Source: Lysinibacillus odysseyi
Lineage (GTDB): Bacteria > Bacillota > Bacilli > Bacillales_A > Planococcaceae
DNA length: 64,000 nt
Reading direction: 5' to 3'
Assembly: GCA_014595895.1 (NCBI GenBank)
Contig: JABUKB010000001.1
Span: 1,364,001-1,428,000, forward strand
The notes beneath the pieces were generated by a model. That model made no database searches, was not told the DNA's origin, and worked only from the letters and a program-made list of their open reading frames with translations. Position numbers and translations under genes: made by a program. Below are positions 37,494 to 45,863 of the stretch, in pieces. The stretch's first letter is position 1. Each line of letters begins with the position of its first letter.

Positions 37494-38234
37494 TTATTTT
37501 CCTATATATCGTTGACGAATCGCCTCTATTTTCGCTACCTTATCCGGATAGTCTGTAATCCAGCCGGCCACCACCGGATGAGGGCGTAATAGAAACAGTT
37601 CATGTCCTTCAATCGCGTAAAAACGAACCGGCTTTTTTGCTGCTTCTGCTGCCTTTAAAAAACGGCGGGCATAATATTTTTTATGCGCATGCACCGCATC
37701 GATATATGGCATATCCTGTAACGCTAGCCAGTTGAACTTTTTGGTCACTAAAAAAGCGGTTTCGATTTGCGGTAATTGCTTTTTTATATCGATTAAAGCT
37801 TGCAGGTGGAAGGAAGAAATATGACTGCCCGGTACTAATGGATAACGCTTCAATAAAGCGACTAATGGTTCCAAATGATCGACCAATGATTCTTTCAACT
37901 CAATATTTAACATGATTTTTTGCTCGCATGCCCAGCGTAGCACTTCTTCAAATAGCGGGATTTTATGGCTTACAAGCTTGCACAATTTGCCCTTCCTCAA
38001 CCGAAATGTCTGCATTTCCTCACCGCTGCACTCAGTAATCATGCGCCGGATACCCGTCAGGCGAAATAAATCGTTATCATGAAAGACAAATAATTGCTGG
38101 TCGCTAGAGCGCTGAATATCGAGTTCTATTCCATCCGCTCCAAGCGCCATTGCCTTTTCAAACGCTTCTAACGTATTTTCCAAAACATAGGCAGAAGCTC
38201 CTCGATGCGCATATACCGCAATTTTCCTTGTCAT
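37494..38234 (-). CDS. Glycerophosphodiester phosphodiesterase
   Basis: 246 aa TIM-barrel enzyme. The metal and catalytic residues are visible in AHRGASAYVLENTLEAF, GADGIELDIQ and FHDNDLFRLTG (HRG, Glu-x-Asp, His). It hydrolyses glycerophosphodiesters from phospholipid turnover to glycerol-3-phosphate and alcohols. No signal peptide, so a cytoplasmic enzyme. It overlaps the DUF342 gene by one base. The same gene (yqiK) lies near bkd in B. subtilis. Confidence 0.92.
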   Translation of the reverse strand: MTRKIAVYAHRGASAYVLENTLEAFEKAMALGADGIELDIQRSSDQQLFVFHDNDLFRLTGIRRMITECSGEEMQTFRLRKGKLCKLVSHKIPLFEEVLRWACEQKIMLNIELKESLVDHLEPLVALLKRYPLVPGSHISSFHLQALIDIKKQLPQIETAFLVTKKFNWLALQDMPYIDAVHAHKKYYARRFLKAAEAAKKPVRFYAIEGHELFLLRPHPVVAGWITDYPDKVAKIEAIRQRYIGK

Positions 38235-39814
38235 TATACATTCAACTCCCCAAACTCTAACAAAAATTTACCGTTCGTCATTTTAGTTAACAAAGATGAT
38301 TTTTTGCCAATTTGGATATAAGTCCCCGGATAAGCTTCTTTTGTTACCCTGATTTCTTCTTTGCCGGCTGAGCGCATGTCGCCCATCAGCACTTTAATAT
38401 TGTAATCTATCATTTTAGCATCTTCTTTATACTTCTCAAGGTTTTGATGGGTCTGTTCTAAAGCAGTGGCTTGCTGAGCATTTAAACGTTCCGCCACTGG
38501 TGCTAATCTCTCGACCTGCTCCTCCAATGCCGCAATATCCTCCTGCAACGCTTTTAGGCGAGCTGCCTTTTCTTGAATCAATGCATATACTTGCTGCTTA
38601 TCAGGGCTGTTAATAATAAGCTCTGTACGGCGTTCCAGACGGTTGCCAGATATAGCCGTCACAATATGGCTTTTCGCAGTCGCTGTCCCTCCAATAATTT
38701 TCCCTTTTCGTTCATCGAGTAAAATAGCCGAAGCCCTTAAATTCGAGCCCATCGAGTAGAAGCCGATCTGAATCTCATTTCCTGCTGCCAAAATAGCTTC
38801 ATTGACGTGCTTGACGAAAATACTGCCTCCTGCTTCCACACGTGTTTGACCTAGCCCGAAAATACCGCCGCGAATATAAACATCACCATCTATTGATTTG
38901 ATCATCTTGGCACCGGCAACTCCCTCTGGTCCCTCAATCGAGATATCGCCTTTTGCAATAATAGAGAAACCACTTTGCACCGTACCACGTACAGTAATTG
39001 AGCCTTCGAACTCCAAATTACCTGTTTCCACGCCAACATCCCCGGTAATTGGTAAATGATGATTGATTGAAATTTGACCTTTATGTCGTTCTACTACACC
39101 GCCAATTCGGGAACGCAAAACAACCTTCCCTTCCTCTTCTTCCTCGTAGGCGGATTTTTTATCGTACAATAGCGGAAAATCTTTCCCCGGCGTTGCCGGA
39201 ATCGATGCTCCATGTATGTCCATGCCCTCTTTACCGGGCTGCGCAAATATTTTTTCCCCAATCCATGACCCTTCCTGGATTTCAAAAATAAAGTTCAAAT
39301 CATAGTAATCGGCTTTGCCATCTTCCCGTATGACAGGCTTTCTTTCTGGGATTTCTAAATATGTAATTTGGGCATCGTCGCCTTTGATTGGCGGTGTTCC
39401 TTGGGCAACTAACATAGCCTTGCCAGGTCGAACTTTGTCCAGATTTAAGGGCAATATTCCATGATGGATATTTTTTTCTGTTAATAGCTTTTCAATATCC
39501 TTTTGTAGCTCTTCTTGGTGCAAACGCACGTAATCCGCTGTCTCATAAATGAACAGAGAAGCAGACATTTTATCGCGCGCGATTTCAATCTCGACATTCG
39601 GCAGCCATTCACCGATTTCGACGGGTTGTGCGCTTTCTTTGGCTAATACATTTTTTAAAACTGCGAAGTTGGTAAGCTTTATACGAGGATTCATACGTAA
39701 TATAGAATCAAAATCCCGAATAGGGAAACCTGGTTGCGATGTTTTTAGATACACTTTTCCATTCTGCTGCGTAATTTCAAAAAACTGATTTTCGAAGATG
39801 ATATTCACGTACAT
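38234..39814 (-). CDS. DUF342 (FapA-like) protein
   Basis: About 526 aa. An N-terminal domain is followed by a right-handed beta-helix built from short Gly/Ile/Val repeats (about 250-390; for example GSITVRGTVQSGFSIIAKGD, GDVYIRGGIFGLGQTRV) and a C-terminal coiled coil (about 430-490). DUF342 proteins are polymer-forming scaffolds of unclear role. Start is uncertain: ATG at 39814 is one base after AAAGGGG, while the GTG at 39808 has ideal spacing. In the uninterrupted ancestor it would lie downstream of spo0A. Confidence 0.8.
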   Translation of the reverse strand: MYVNIIFENQFFEITQQNGKVYLKTSQPGFPIRDFDSILRMNPRIKLTNFAVLKNVLAKESAQPVEIGEWLPNVEIEIARDKMSASLFIYETADYVRLHQEELQKDIEKLLTEKNIHHGILPLNLDKVRPGKAMLVAQGTPPIKGDDAQITYLEIPERKPVIREDGKADYYDLNFIFEIQEGSWIGEKIFAQPGKEGMDIHGASIPATPGKDFPLLYDKKSAYEEEEEGKVVLRSRIGGVVERHKGQISINHHLPITGDVGVETGNLEFEGSITVRGTVQSGFSIIAKGDISIEGPEGVAGAKMIKSIDGDVYIRGGIFGLGQTRVEAGGSIFVKHVNEAILAAGNEIQIGFYSMGSNLRASAILLDERKGKIIGGTATAKSHIVTAISGNRLERRTELIINSPDKQQVYALIQEKAARLKALQEDIAALEEQVERLAPVAERLNAQQATALEQTHQNLEKYKEDAKMIDYNIKVLMGDMRSAGKEEIRVTKEAYPGTYIQIGKKSSLLTKMTNGKFLLEFGELNV

Positions 39815-39996
39815 ACCCCTTTCTTTCCACTTATCTCTAGTATATACAATTACCATGCTTTTGTTTAGGAATATTTAACATTAGATGAGACTTTATGCTT
39901 ATTGTATGAGTTTTTTTGATGACCTCAGTAGTTTTTTATTTATATTTTTTTAAAAAATGTTATTTTTCCGCCATTTGTACGCTAAAATGAAAAAGA

Positions 39997-40019
39997 GCAC
40001 TTACTCTAAAAGTAAGTGC
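39997..40019 (-). terminator. Likely native spo0A terminator, now about 17 kb from spo0A
   Basis: GCACTTACT/AGTAAGTGC stem, five-base loop, then TCTTTTTC on the minus strand. It lies just downstream of the displaced spo0A 3' end. The rest of the 320-base gap (39815-40135) is AT-rich with no ORF. Confidence 0.75.
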
Positions 40020-40135
40020 CAAAAGGTCTTTATTCAATAGAATACGGACCTACCTTGAAGGGAGTAGAAACAAATAACTTATTGTTATTTATTGCCCCTA
40101 TTTCTCTATTTTAAACATTTATGTTAAAAATTTTT

Positions 40136-40223
40136 TCAAGCAACCGGCGTCTCCAAACGTAGCTTATCGGCAATCATGGCGATAAACTCTGAATTTGTAG
40201 GTTTTGATTTCATATGATGTACT
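40136..40223. repeat. Left attachment repeat (88 bp), distal to spo0A
   Basis: Identical base for base to 57549-57636; the identity begins at the spo0A stop codon and ends at TGTACT. It is followed to the left by the native spo0A downstream DNA. Confidence 0.95.
40136..40223 (-). pseudogene. spo0A: Displaced 3' end of spo0A
   Basis: It encodes the last 27 residues of Spo0A ([20 protein letters not shown] and on) plus the stop, without the upstream gene. A 60-codon frame reads through it but has no ribosome binding site. It is the original gene end, separated by the insertion. Confidence 0.92.
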
Positions 40224-40239
40224 CGGTATATAGGCGGAG

Positions 40240-40266
40240 GTTTAACGCTCATTCTACGTAGCCTGT
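40240..40266. repeat. Element-end motif, copy 1
   Basis: GTTTAACGCTCATTCT followed by ACGTAGCCTGT. One of three direct copies of the pattern GTTTAMCGSTCATTCT-nn-CG-nn-AGCCT near the element ends; a candidate recombinase or excisionase arm site. Confidence 0.55.
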
Positions 40267-40305
40267 AGCGGTTTAACTTATTATAATTAAGATTATACGA
40301 CGAAA

Positions 40306-40332
40306 GTTTACCGGTCATTCTGACGGCAGCCT
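40306..40332. repeat. Element-end motif, copy 2
   Basis: GTTTACCGGTCATTCT followed by GACGGCAGCCT; same orientation as copies 1 and 3. Confidence 0.55.
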
Positions 40333-40397
40333 TCGCAGTTATTTACGACTTATATTTATCGTGTATTTTACGCTATACTTCCTCATTTGTAAACTGA

Positions 40398-40646
40398 TTA
40401 CTTGCCATATAGATACTCATATTTCCCTAACGTTTTAAATAACGCTACTATCCCTTGATTAACGCTACCTGTTGTCTCAATTGTATTTAACATTTTCATA
40501 TATGCTGCGGATTGCTCTGCATTAAAAAATATCCTACCGTCAGGACCAACTGCATAGTCCTTATCTAATAATCTAATTTTTTGTACATGTTCATAAATTC
40601 TAGAAATAGAATACTTAGAAAAATCCGCCATTTCTTTTACATCCAT
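40398..40646 (-). CDS. Small HTH protein, candidate excisionase/directionality factor
   Basis: 82 aa. The N-terminal third (VKEMADFSKYSISRIYEHVQ) reads like a MerR/excisionase-type helix-turn-helix, and GRIFFNAEQSAAYM could be the recognition wing. A Leu-rich helix follows. AAGGAG lies seven bases before the ATG and a good promoter is found at 40698-40726. Position at the element end beside the attachment repeat and after the recombinase gene suggests a role in excision; this is inference. Confidence 0.6.
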   Translation of the reverse strand: MDVKEMADFSKYSISRIYEHVQKIRLLDKDYAVGPDGRIFFNAEQSAAYMKMLNTIETTGSVNQGIVALFKTLGKYEYLYGK

Positions 40647-40697
40647 TCTTTTACTCCTTAATCCATTACCGGTAAATTAATTTTTGCGCTGAAATAA

Positions 40698-40726
40698 ACT
40701 ATACATTCTCACATCTAAAAACGCAA
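40698..40726 (-). promoter_or_regulatory. Promoter of the small HTH gene
   Basis: On the minus strand TTGCGT and TATAGT are spaced by exactly 17 bases. The -35 box is itself one of the ACGCAA repeats. Confidence 0.6.
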
Positions 40727-40758
40727 GAGAAAAAAACGCCTCAAACCCTTGATACGAC

Positions 40759-40976
40759 TGCGTTTGTCAACGCATTTCCGACGCAATTCTAACGCAAATT
40801 AACCGCTGTATTTCTTCCTATTAAATAGCAACGTAAAACTAACGCAATATTTACGAACGTGTTACACGATCCCAGTGGTAACAACGTACCGCTAAACAAA
40901 TCTCGAAGCGTCTCATGACTCTCTACAACACTTCACGTAACAAAAACTGCTCCTATTGACGTTATTTTTAACGCAA
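40759..40976. repeat. ACGCAA repeats in the 525-base gap before int
   Basis: ACGCAA occurs at 40781, 40792, 40842 and 40971, usually as TWACGCAA, plus an inverted pair TGCGTT/AACGCA (40759-40774). No ORF is convincing in 40647-41172. The sites could bind a recombinase, a replication protein or a regulator. Confidence 0.4.
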
Positions 40977-41140
40977 CATTGACGAATTTCATATTGGACG
41001 GTCGGCATTGAAGGATAGGCGGTTATGGCTGTGCAAAATTGACCCCCGAGTGAAAAAATGGTGCGCGTAATTATCGGACAGCAGATGCGATAGTTAGTGG
41101 ATGGGGGCTTGGGGGCTGACGTAATCCCAACGCAAAAAGA

Positions 41141-41160
41141 CGACCACTAACCAGTGATCG
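41141..41160 (-). terminator. Terminator after the first recombinase gene
   Basis: CGATCACT/AGTGGTCG stem with a four-base loop, then TCTTTTT on the minus strand. Confidence 0.7.
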
Positions 41161-41172
41161 CTTGTAATATCG

Positions 41173-41997
41173 TTATAATTCAATTGCTGCTCGTCTTTCA
41201 TCGTCGCTCGGCTGCGAATACCACGCTATCATGTCGGCACTTGAATGGCCACTTAACGATTGGATAAGCGCGAATGAATGACCTTTATCAACGAGCCTTT
41301 TAACGAATGTATGACGCAATTGATGCGGATTAATTTCATATTCGTTTAACATTGATTGAACTGAACGAACGCTTAAACGTTTCCCTAACGACGATAAGAA
41401 CAGGGCCTCATGTTCGTCTGTACGTTGCGCTAAATAATCTGCCAATGCTTTACGTGTGTCACTGTTCAACGGTACAATGCGTTCTTGTCCGTTCTTACTC
41501 TTACGTACGATTACATCACCTTTACGCTCACTCATAGTTATATCCGCTTTATCTAACGCTACTAACTCGCTTACACGTAGGCCAGCGTATAATAGGATGC
41601 AAACTATCGCGTGATCGCGCTTATTCTTCTTGCGGTCTGTTAGGCGTAATACTTCGTTTACCTTCGTAACTGGCAACCATTCCGGCGCTTTATTAGTCGC
41701 CTTCTGTGGCTTAGTCATACGTAAAGCCTCGACTGTTTCCGCCTTGCCTGCATACTTGCTATACGCCTTTACTGCTGCTATCTCACGATTAACACCACTT
41801 GCTGAACGTTTAGCCAACTGCATACTAGCGATATATTGCTGAACGTCTACACGTCCATATCCCTCTAAATCCGTGCCGCTACCGTCTAAATACTCGGCAA
41901 ACTTCGTTAGTGAATAGCGGTAGGCTTTAATGGTATTATCCGCCTTGCCTGCTAGTGCCTCGTCAATAAATCGCTCAATACGTTCTACATTATTCAT
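41173..41997 (-). CDS. Tyrosine recombinase (integrase) 1
   Basis: 274 aa. N-terminal SAM-like core-binding domain (1-100) and catalytic domain with first Arg in AGLRVSELVAL, HQLRH box, GHSS and the nucleophile Tyr in MIAWYSQ. All catalytic residues are present. It is close to XerC/D-like enzymes in length and pattern. AGGGGG lies upstream of the ATG, preceded by ATTATACGCA repeats. It is 16 kb from the other recombinase; which one performs integration into spo0A cannot be decided from sequence. Confidence 0.9.
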   Translation of the reverse strand: MNNVERIERFIDEALAGKADNTIKAYRYSLTKFAEYLDGSGTDLEGYGRVDVQQYIASMQLAKRSASGVNREIAAVKAYSKYAGKAETVEALRMTKPQKATNKAPEWLPVTKVNEVLRLTDRKKNKRDHAIVCILLYAGLRVSELVALDKADITMSERKGDVIVRKSKNGQERIVPLNSDTRKALADYLAQRTDEHEALFLSSLGKRLSVRSVQSMLNEYEINPHQLRHTFVKRLVDKGHSFALIQSLSGHSSADMIAWYSQPSDDERRAAIEL

Positions 41998-42018
41998 ACG
42001 CTAAATACCCCCTAAATA

Positions 42019-42139
42019 ATTATACGCAAGTTTTTTCGTTAGATAATGGCGCTTATTGGACGCCTCAATCCGCATAACTTCGTTTTGCTCTTACGTCAAT
42101 TATACGCATAATACTAATTATACGCAAGTATTATACGCA
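42019..42139. repeat. Four ATTATACGCA repeats upstream of recombinase 1
   Basis: Direct copies at 42019, 42099, 42117 and 42130. On the minus strand each reads TGCGTATAAT, so each also contains a perfect TATAAT. They may be arm-type sites, or overlapping promoter/operator units of the recombinase gene. The rest of the gap 42140-42423 shows no ORF. Confidence 0.5.
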
Positions 42140-42423
42140 GGTTTTAACGATTGGTTGAACGCATTATCGACGCAAACACCTTTTACATAGGGTTGATAGC
42201 GGGAAACGACTGACCCCCGCTTTTTAAACGAGCCTCTCCCGACCGTGTGCCAGCCGATGTAACCGGATATATTCGTCATGCTAAACGCTCATTTACGCCT
42301 TCATTTTACCGTTAGAATTAGCGCTGTGAACCGTCCTAATCTATGATTAAAATCTATCGTTCATCATACTGCTTAAAACGCCTCTGACGCTCAATTTCTA
42401 ACGGATTTATCCGCAATTGTCCG

Positions 42424-42984
42424 CTACAAGTCTTTCGGTTTCCAAGATTTCAATATTATATTAGCCGCATTTATCGCTAATGTTTGTGGATGTTTCGGAA
42501 AACTACTTTCACTAAAATCTTCTTCAAATACATAGAGGTCTTTCTCTTTTATTAATTCATAAACAGCTTTTATTCGACTATTATAAATAGCGTTTACCTC
42601 TTTATTAATATCAATTGATCCCCAACCAACCAATACCTTTTCTACTTTAGATAGTGTATTAATAATCCACTTGTCGTTTTCCTGAATATGTATTATGTTA
42701 TTAGATTTTATTAAATCTTTTATGTCTTTAACTTTCGGTGAATAATAACAAAATAAATTAAGAACATATACAGTTTTATAATTTTGACAATATGCAACAT
42801 CTAGTATTTTGTTAATGGTAGTATCAGACTCAACTTCATTTGCAATACTTGGATTTTTCATTATTACAGCAATGGATTCATCACTGTTTGTATTTAATTC
42901 AACTTTTAAGAGATATCTAGAATTTATTGTTTCATCCATTTCTATATTTTTGTTTACAACATAATCCGCGTATCGTATAACCAT
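42424..42984 (-). CDS. DUF1643 protein (cargo gene)
   Basis: 186 aa of the DUF1643 family: the opening RYLLKVEL...VIMKNPSIANEVESDTTINKI and the later VLNLFCY and VGWG blocks are characteristic. The function of the family is unknown; members are common on phages and plasmids. The gene is visibly richer in A+T than its neighbours. It has its own -10 box (TATAAT near 43040) and is separated from TerS by a terminator, which is the layout of an independently expressed moron. Confidence 0.8.
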   Translation of the reverse strand: MVIRYADYVVNKNIEMDETINSRYLLKVELNTNSDESIAVIMKNPSIANEVESDTTINKILDVAYCQNYKTVYVLNLFCYYSPKVKDIKDLIKSNNIIHIQENDKWIINTLSKVEKVLVGWGSIDINKEVNAIYNSRIKAVYELIKEKDLYVFEEDFSESSFPKHPQTLAINAANIILKSWKPKDL

Positions 42985-43066
42985 TTAAACGCCTCCACTT
43001 TAATTGAGATTTTTCAACTATTTTCACTATTACAAATTATAACAGTTTTTTCCTTACAAAAAAAAG

Positions 43067-43103
43067 ACGGACATACAAGCGTAGTTAATCGCCTATATGC
43101 CCG
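43067..43103 (-). terminator. Terminator after TerS
   Basis: ACGG-CATA and TATG-CCGT arms form a stem around a long loop, followed by CTTTTTTTT on the minus strand. Confidence 0.7.
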
Positions 43104-43108
43104 TTAAA

Positions 43109-43669
43109 TTATTCCTCGTCTGTATCGTCCGCTACCGTCTCCATATCAATTACATCAACGTCTGCTCTTGCAATAATACGCGCCAATTCTTCGTCTGATA
43201 CAGGCGTATTGAATGTCGGCTGCTGAACGCTAATTTCGTGCTTGCTCGATTTACTGTATAACCCGTCCATTTCTAATAGCATTTCAATCGCTTTAATCGA
43301 AGGCGTACCCGTAATGCTACCGTCAGCCAACTGGTGCAAGCGCGTTATTGCCATCGGTACGCTAGACGATACACTTAATTGCATAGCATCGCGAGTGAAT
43401 CGCTGAAACTCGGGTAATGCTCGATAGCGAATGAGCGTGTCCTCGTCAATTCCTAACTCGGCAGCAATTTGCTTGTAAGGTTTCCGCTTGCTACCTTTCT
43501 TCTTTAGCGTCATATCGTTAAACATGACCGCCTGTGCCGCCTTCAACTGAATCGGTGTAAGGTCGTACTCGTCAACGTTTGGTAATGGCGGTTGAATGAA
43601 CTCGGCACTATCCAATACCTCCGCTGGCTCTGCTAATTCACCTGTTAATCGTGTAATATCATTCGTCAT
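43109..43669 (-). CDS. Phage terminase small subunit (TerS)
   Basis: 186 aa. A helix-turn-helix (YKQIAAELGIDEDTLIRYRALPEF, about residues 65-90) and an oligomerisation region with RLHQLADGSITGTPSIKAIEMLLEMDGLY are typical of small terminases that recognise the packaging site. It is followed by an acidic tail (DEE). AGGAG precedes the ATG. It is downstream of TerL in transcription order, the reverse of most phages. Confidence 0.8.
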   Translation of the reverse strand: MTNDITRLTGELAEPAEVLDSAEFIQPPLPNVDEYDLTPIQLKAAQAVMFNDMTLKKKGSKRKPYKQIAAELGIDEDTLIRYRALPEFQRFTRDAMQLSVSSSVPMAITRLHQLADGSITGTPSIKAIEMLLEMDGLYSKSSKHEISVQQPTFNTPVSDEELARIIARADVDVIDMETVADDTDEE

Positions 43670-43690
43670 ATGATCGGCTCCTATCGTTTA

Positions 43691-45430
43691 TTAATACATC
43701 CACGCCGGTTTAGCTTGGATTTCCGCCTTCTTCTTCTTAGCGCTACTGAACGCCATTTCTATGGCATCGAGAACATCTACTACGCCATTTGGATATTCTT
43801 GCAGCTCTCGATATACTTCCTTATGATCGCGATTAAGAATAAGCGAATGGTTAGCGAGTGGTACTTCTAGCGATTCAATACGGCTTGCCTTTGATTTAGT
43901 CCCGTGTGTTTTAATCGTTTCTAGTCGTGTGTGATAAATCGAATTAACACGCATTGTATCGGCTAACTGATCGGCATAGGCGCGATATGCCCCGATTCCT
44001 TCGACGACTACTTTATGTGGTCTATACTCGACTAAACGAGGTAAGATTTGCATGATAAACTCGGAAGGCACTTCTCGCGATGCGTAAACGTCAACAACGA
44101 ATACAAGACCTGTCTCTTTGTGGCGCCCTAACGTGACGTAGGCGTTTAATGCTGAACGCTTATTGCCCGCTAGTGCAGGGTCCCAACAACTGACCATTTC
44201 CATGTCGCGCAAATAGTAATACTTTCCATCATACTCAATAGCGTCGATATGGTACTGTCCGTCGAAAACGCGTCGGCCATAGGCGTACTCCTCCGGTTTA
44301 AAATGTTGCTCATCCGATGCAAACGACTGATTCATGTACTCGGATGCAAAGGCACGTGATCCTATCGAGGCTTTAACGTGCATTAGTTCGCGATAACTCC
44401 AACGATTAGACCACGCAAGTTGAACACCCTCATTTAACTCCGCCTCATGTTGCGAATAGAAGGCATCTAGCTCTGCGTCTGTTGCATCACTAGCGTACAT
44501 ATGCAAGTAGTCGCTCCATAGTTGCGGATTGTCCGGCTCATTGATAACTGCGGCATGGAATAACTGCTTATAATCACGACGTCCTAGCAAGTGCGATAAA
44601 AGTCCGGTAGCCGTCACGCGTGTTCCTACAAATACAATTACGCCATCTGACGATGGTAGCGGCTCTAGTGTTGAGTTCCACCAGTGGATAAGTTTTAAGC
44701 GTTGTTCTTCCGTCCCCTCATTATTAAGCGATGATAAATCGTCCGCAATCAAAAGCGAAGGACGTTTACCGTTGAAAGTTTTTCCTCGTAGTGACTTTCC
44801 TGCTGACGACGCCTCTACTAATTGCTTACGTGTTGTAATAAACGTGTCCTCGTTATCGCGTTCATTTTTCGTTGATTGTACGTGCAATAATTCGCCGAAA
44901 TCCTCACGCAGCTTATCGTTGTATTTAAGTTGGTTAGCGATAGACGCTACTAATCGTTTCGCAAGCGTATCTGTTTCCGAGATAATCAGAATGTAATCGT
45001 CATGGCCGTAGGCTAACGAGTGAAGCGCCTTAATCGTTGAGATAATCGAACTTTTTGCGTGACCACGTGGAGCAGCTATTACAAAACGCTTATCCTTACG
45101 CTTTGTCATTTGATCGCAAATATCGTACATATCTCGATGGATCTTAGCGACTTCTTCAATCGTTTCGTGCAGCTTATCATCATTAAAATGTCGGATAATA
45201 TTACTTGCCTCGTTATTTGGGTTGCGCTCGTCTGAAAAGTATTCATATGCGAAAAAGGCGACGTCATATTCACCTTTGATAATGGCGCGTAGACGATTAG
45301 CCTCGTTATCCATCGATACAAGCTGCTGTGATTCTTGACGTGTTAATGACGTCTTGCCTGCTTTCGCCGCTAATGCACGAATAGCACGTTCTAACGTTCT
45401 TAATCGTTGTTTTCGTTCTCTTATATTCAT
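43691..45430 (-). CDS. Phage terminase large subunit (TerL)
   Basis: 579 aa packaging motor. ATPase: Walker A APRGHAKSS near residue 118, Walker B LLIADDLSS near 225, coupling region FVGTRVTATG. Nuclease: Asp in SCWDPALAG near 397, VVVEGIGAY, and Asp in VLDAIEMAF near 555. All key acids are present, so the enzyme looks intact. I start at 45430 (MNIRER) after GGGGGA. With TerS it would package DNA into procapsids that the element itself does not encode. Confidence 0.88.
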   Translation of the reverse strand: MNIRERKQRLRTLERAIRALAAKAGKTSLTRQESQQLVSMDNEANRLRAIIKGEYDVAFFAYEYFSDERNPNNEASNIIRHFNDDKLHETIEEVAKIHRDMYDICDQMTKRKDKRFVIAAPRGHAKSSIISTIKALHSLAYGHDDYILIISETDTLAKRLVASIANQLKYNDKLREDFGELLHVQSTKNERDNEDTFITTRKQLVEASSAGKSLRGKTFNGKRPSLLIADDLSSLNNEGTEEQRLKLIHWWNSTLEPLPSSDGVIVFVGTRVTATGLLSHLLGRRDYKQLFHAAVINEPDNPQLWSDYLHMYASDATDAELDAFYSQHEAELNEGVQLAWSNRWSYRELMHVKASIGSRAFASEYMNQSFASDEQHFKPEEYAYGRRVFDGQYHIDAIEYDGKYYYLRDMEMVSCWDPALAGNKRSALNAYVTLGRHKETGLVFVVDVYASREVPSEFIMQILPRLVEYRPHKVVVEGIGAYRAYADQLADTMRVNSIYHTRLETIKTHGTKSKASRIESLEVPLANHSLILNRDHKEVYRELQEYPNGVVDVLDAIEMAFSSAKKKKAEIQAKPAWMY

Positions 45431-45496
45431 ACGTATATCCCCCATTAATTCCCAAAATTAAAAGACAACACCCTGTTAAGAGTGCTGCCCGTTTAT

Positions 45497-45841
45497 TTAT
45501 TCTGCCAATGCTAAAATATAGAGGATCTGTTGATTCTCCGGTTCATATACATACACCTTAGTGCCAACCGTCAGTCGATTCGGATATTCAATCGTTTTAG
45601 AGATCCCGTCAATTTTAACCGTTTGAGTATGCGCCAGTAATTCCGGATTGCAAACTAATCCTTCTAACGGGACCTCAATCGTTTCTGTATCAATTTGGAT
45701 AGCGAGATTAGGCGGCTCTTTAGTTACTGTAGCACGCACTATAGTACCTCCTGGATTATATCCAACGTATTCTACAACATCTATTAAACGGCTAGTTCCG
45801 TGTCCTTCTCTCGGTAAAACTGGCTTTCCAAAAAATTTCAC
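45497..45841 (-). CDS. Small beta-rich protein between tape measure and TerL
   Basis: 114 aa starting with GTG (AAAGGA is spaced by nine bases). It is rich in beta-branched residues, Pro and Gly with repeated short strands, suggesting a small beta-barrel, possibly a virion or tail component given its neighbours. No family recognised. Confidence 0.6.
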   Translation of the reverse strand: MKFFGKPVLPREGHGTSRLIDVVEYVGYNPGGTIVRATVTKEPPNLAIQIDTETIEVPLEGLVCNPELLAHTQTVKIDGISKTIEYPNRLTVGTKVYVYEPENQQILYILALAE

Positions 45842-45863
45842 TTTAAATCATCCTTTCCTCCAA

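Noticed and set aside
40136-40318. A 60-codon frame ending in the Spo0A C terminus
   Set aside because: It is the displaced 3' end of spo0A fused by chance to element DNA; no start site and the upstream residues are not protein-like.
40721-42139. CRISPR-like reading of the ACGCAA/ATTATACGCA repeats
   Set aside because: Repeats are only 6-14 bases, irregularly spaced and without spacers or cas genes.
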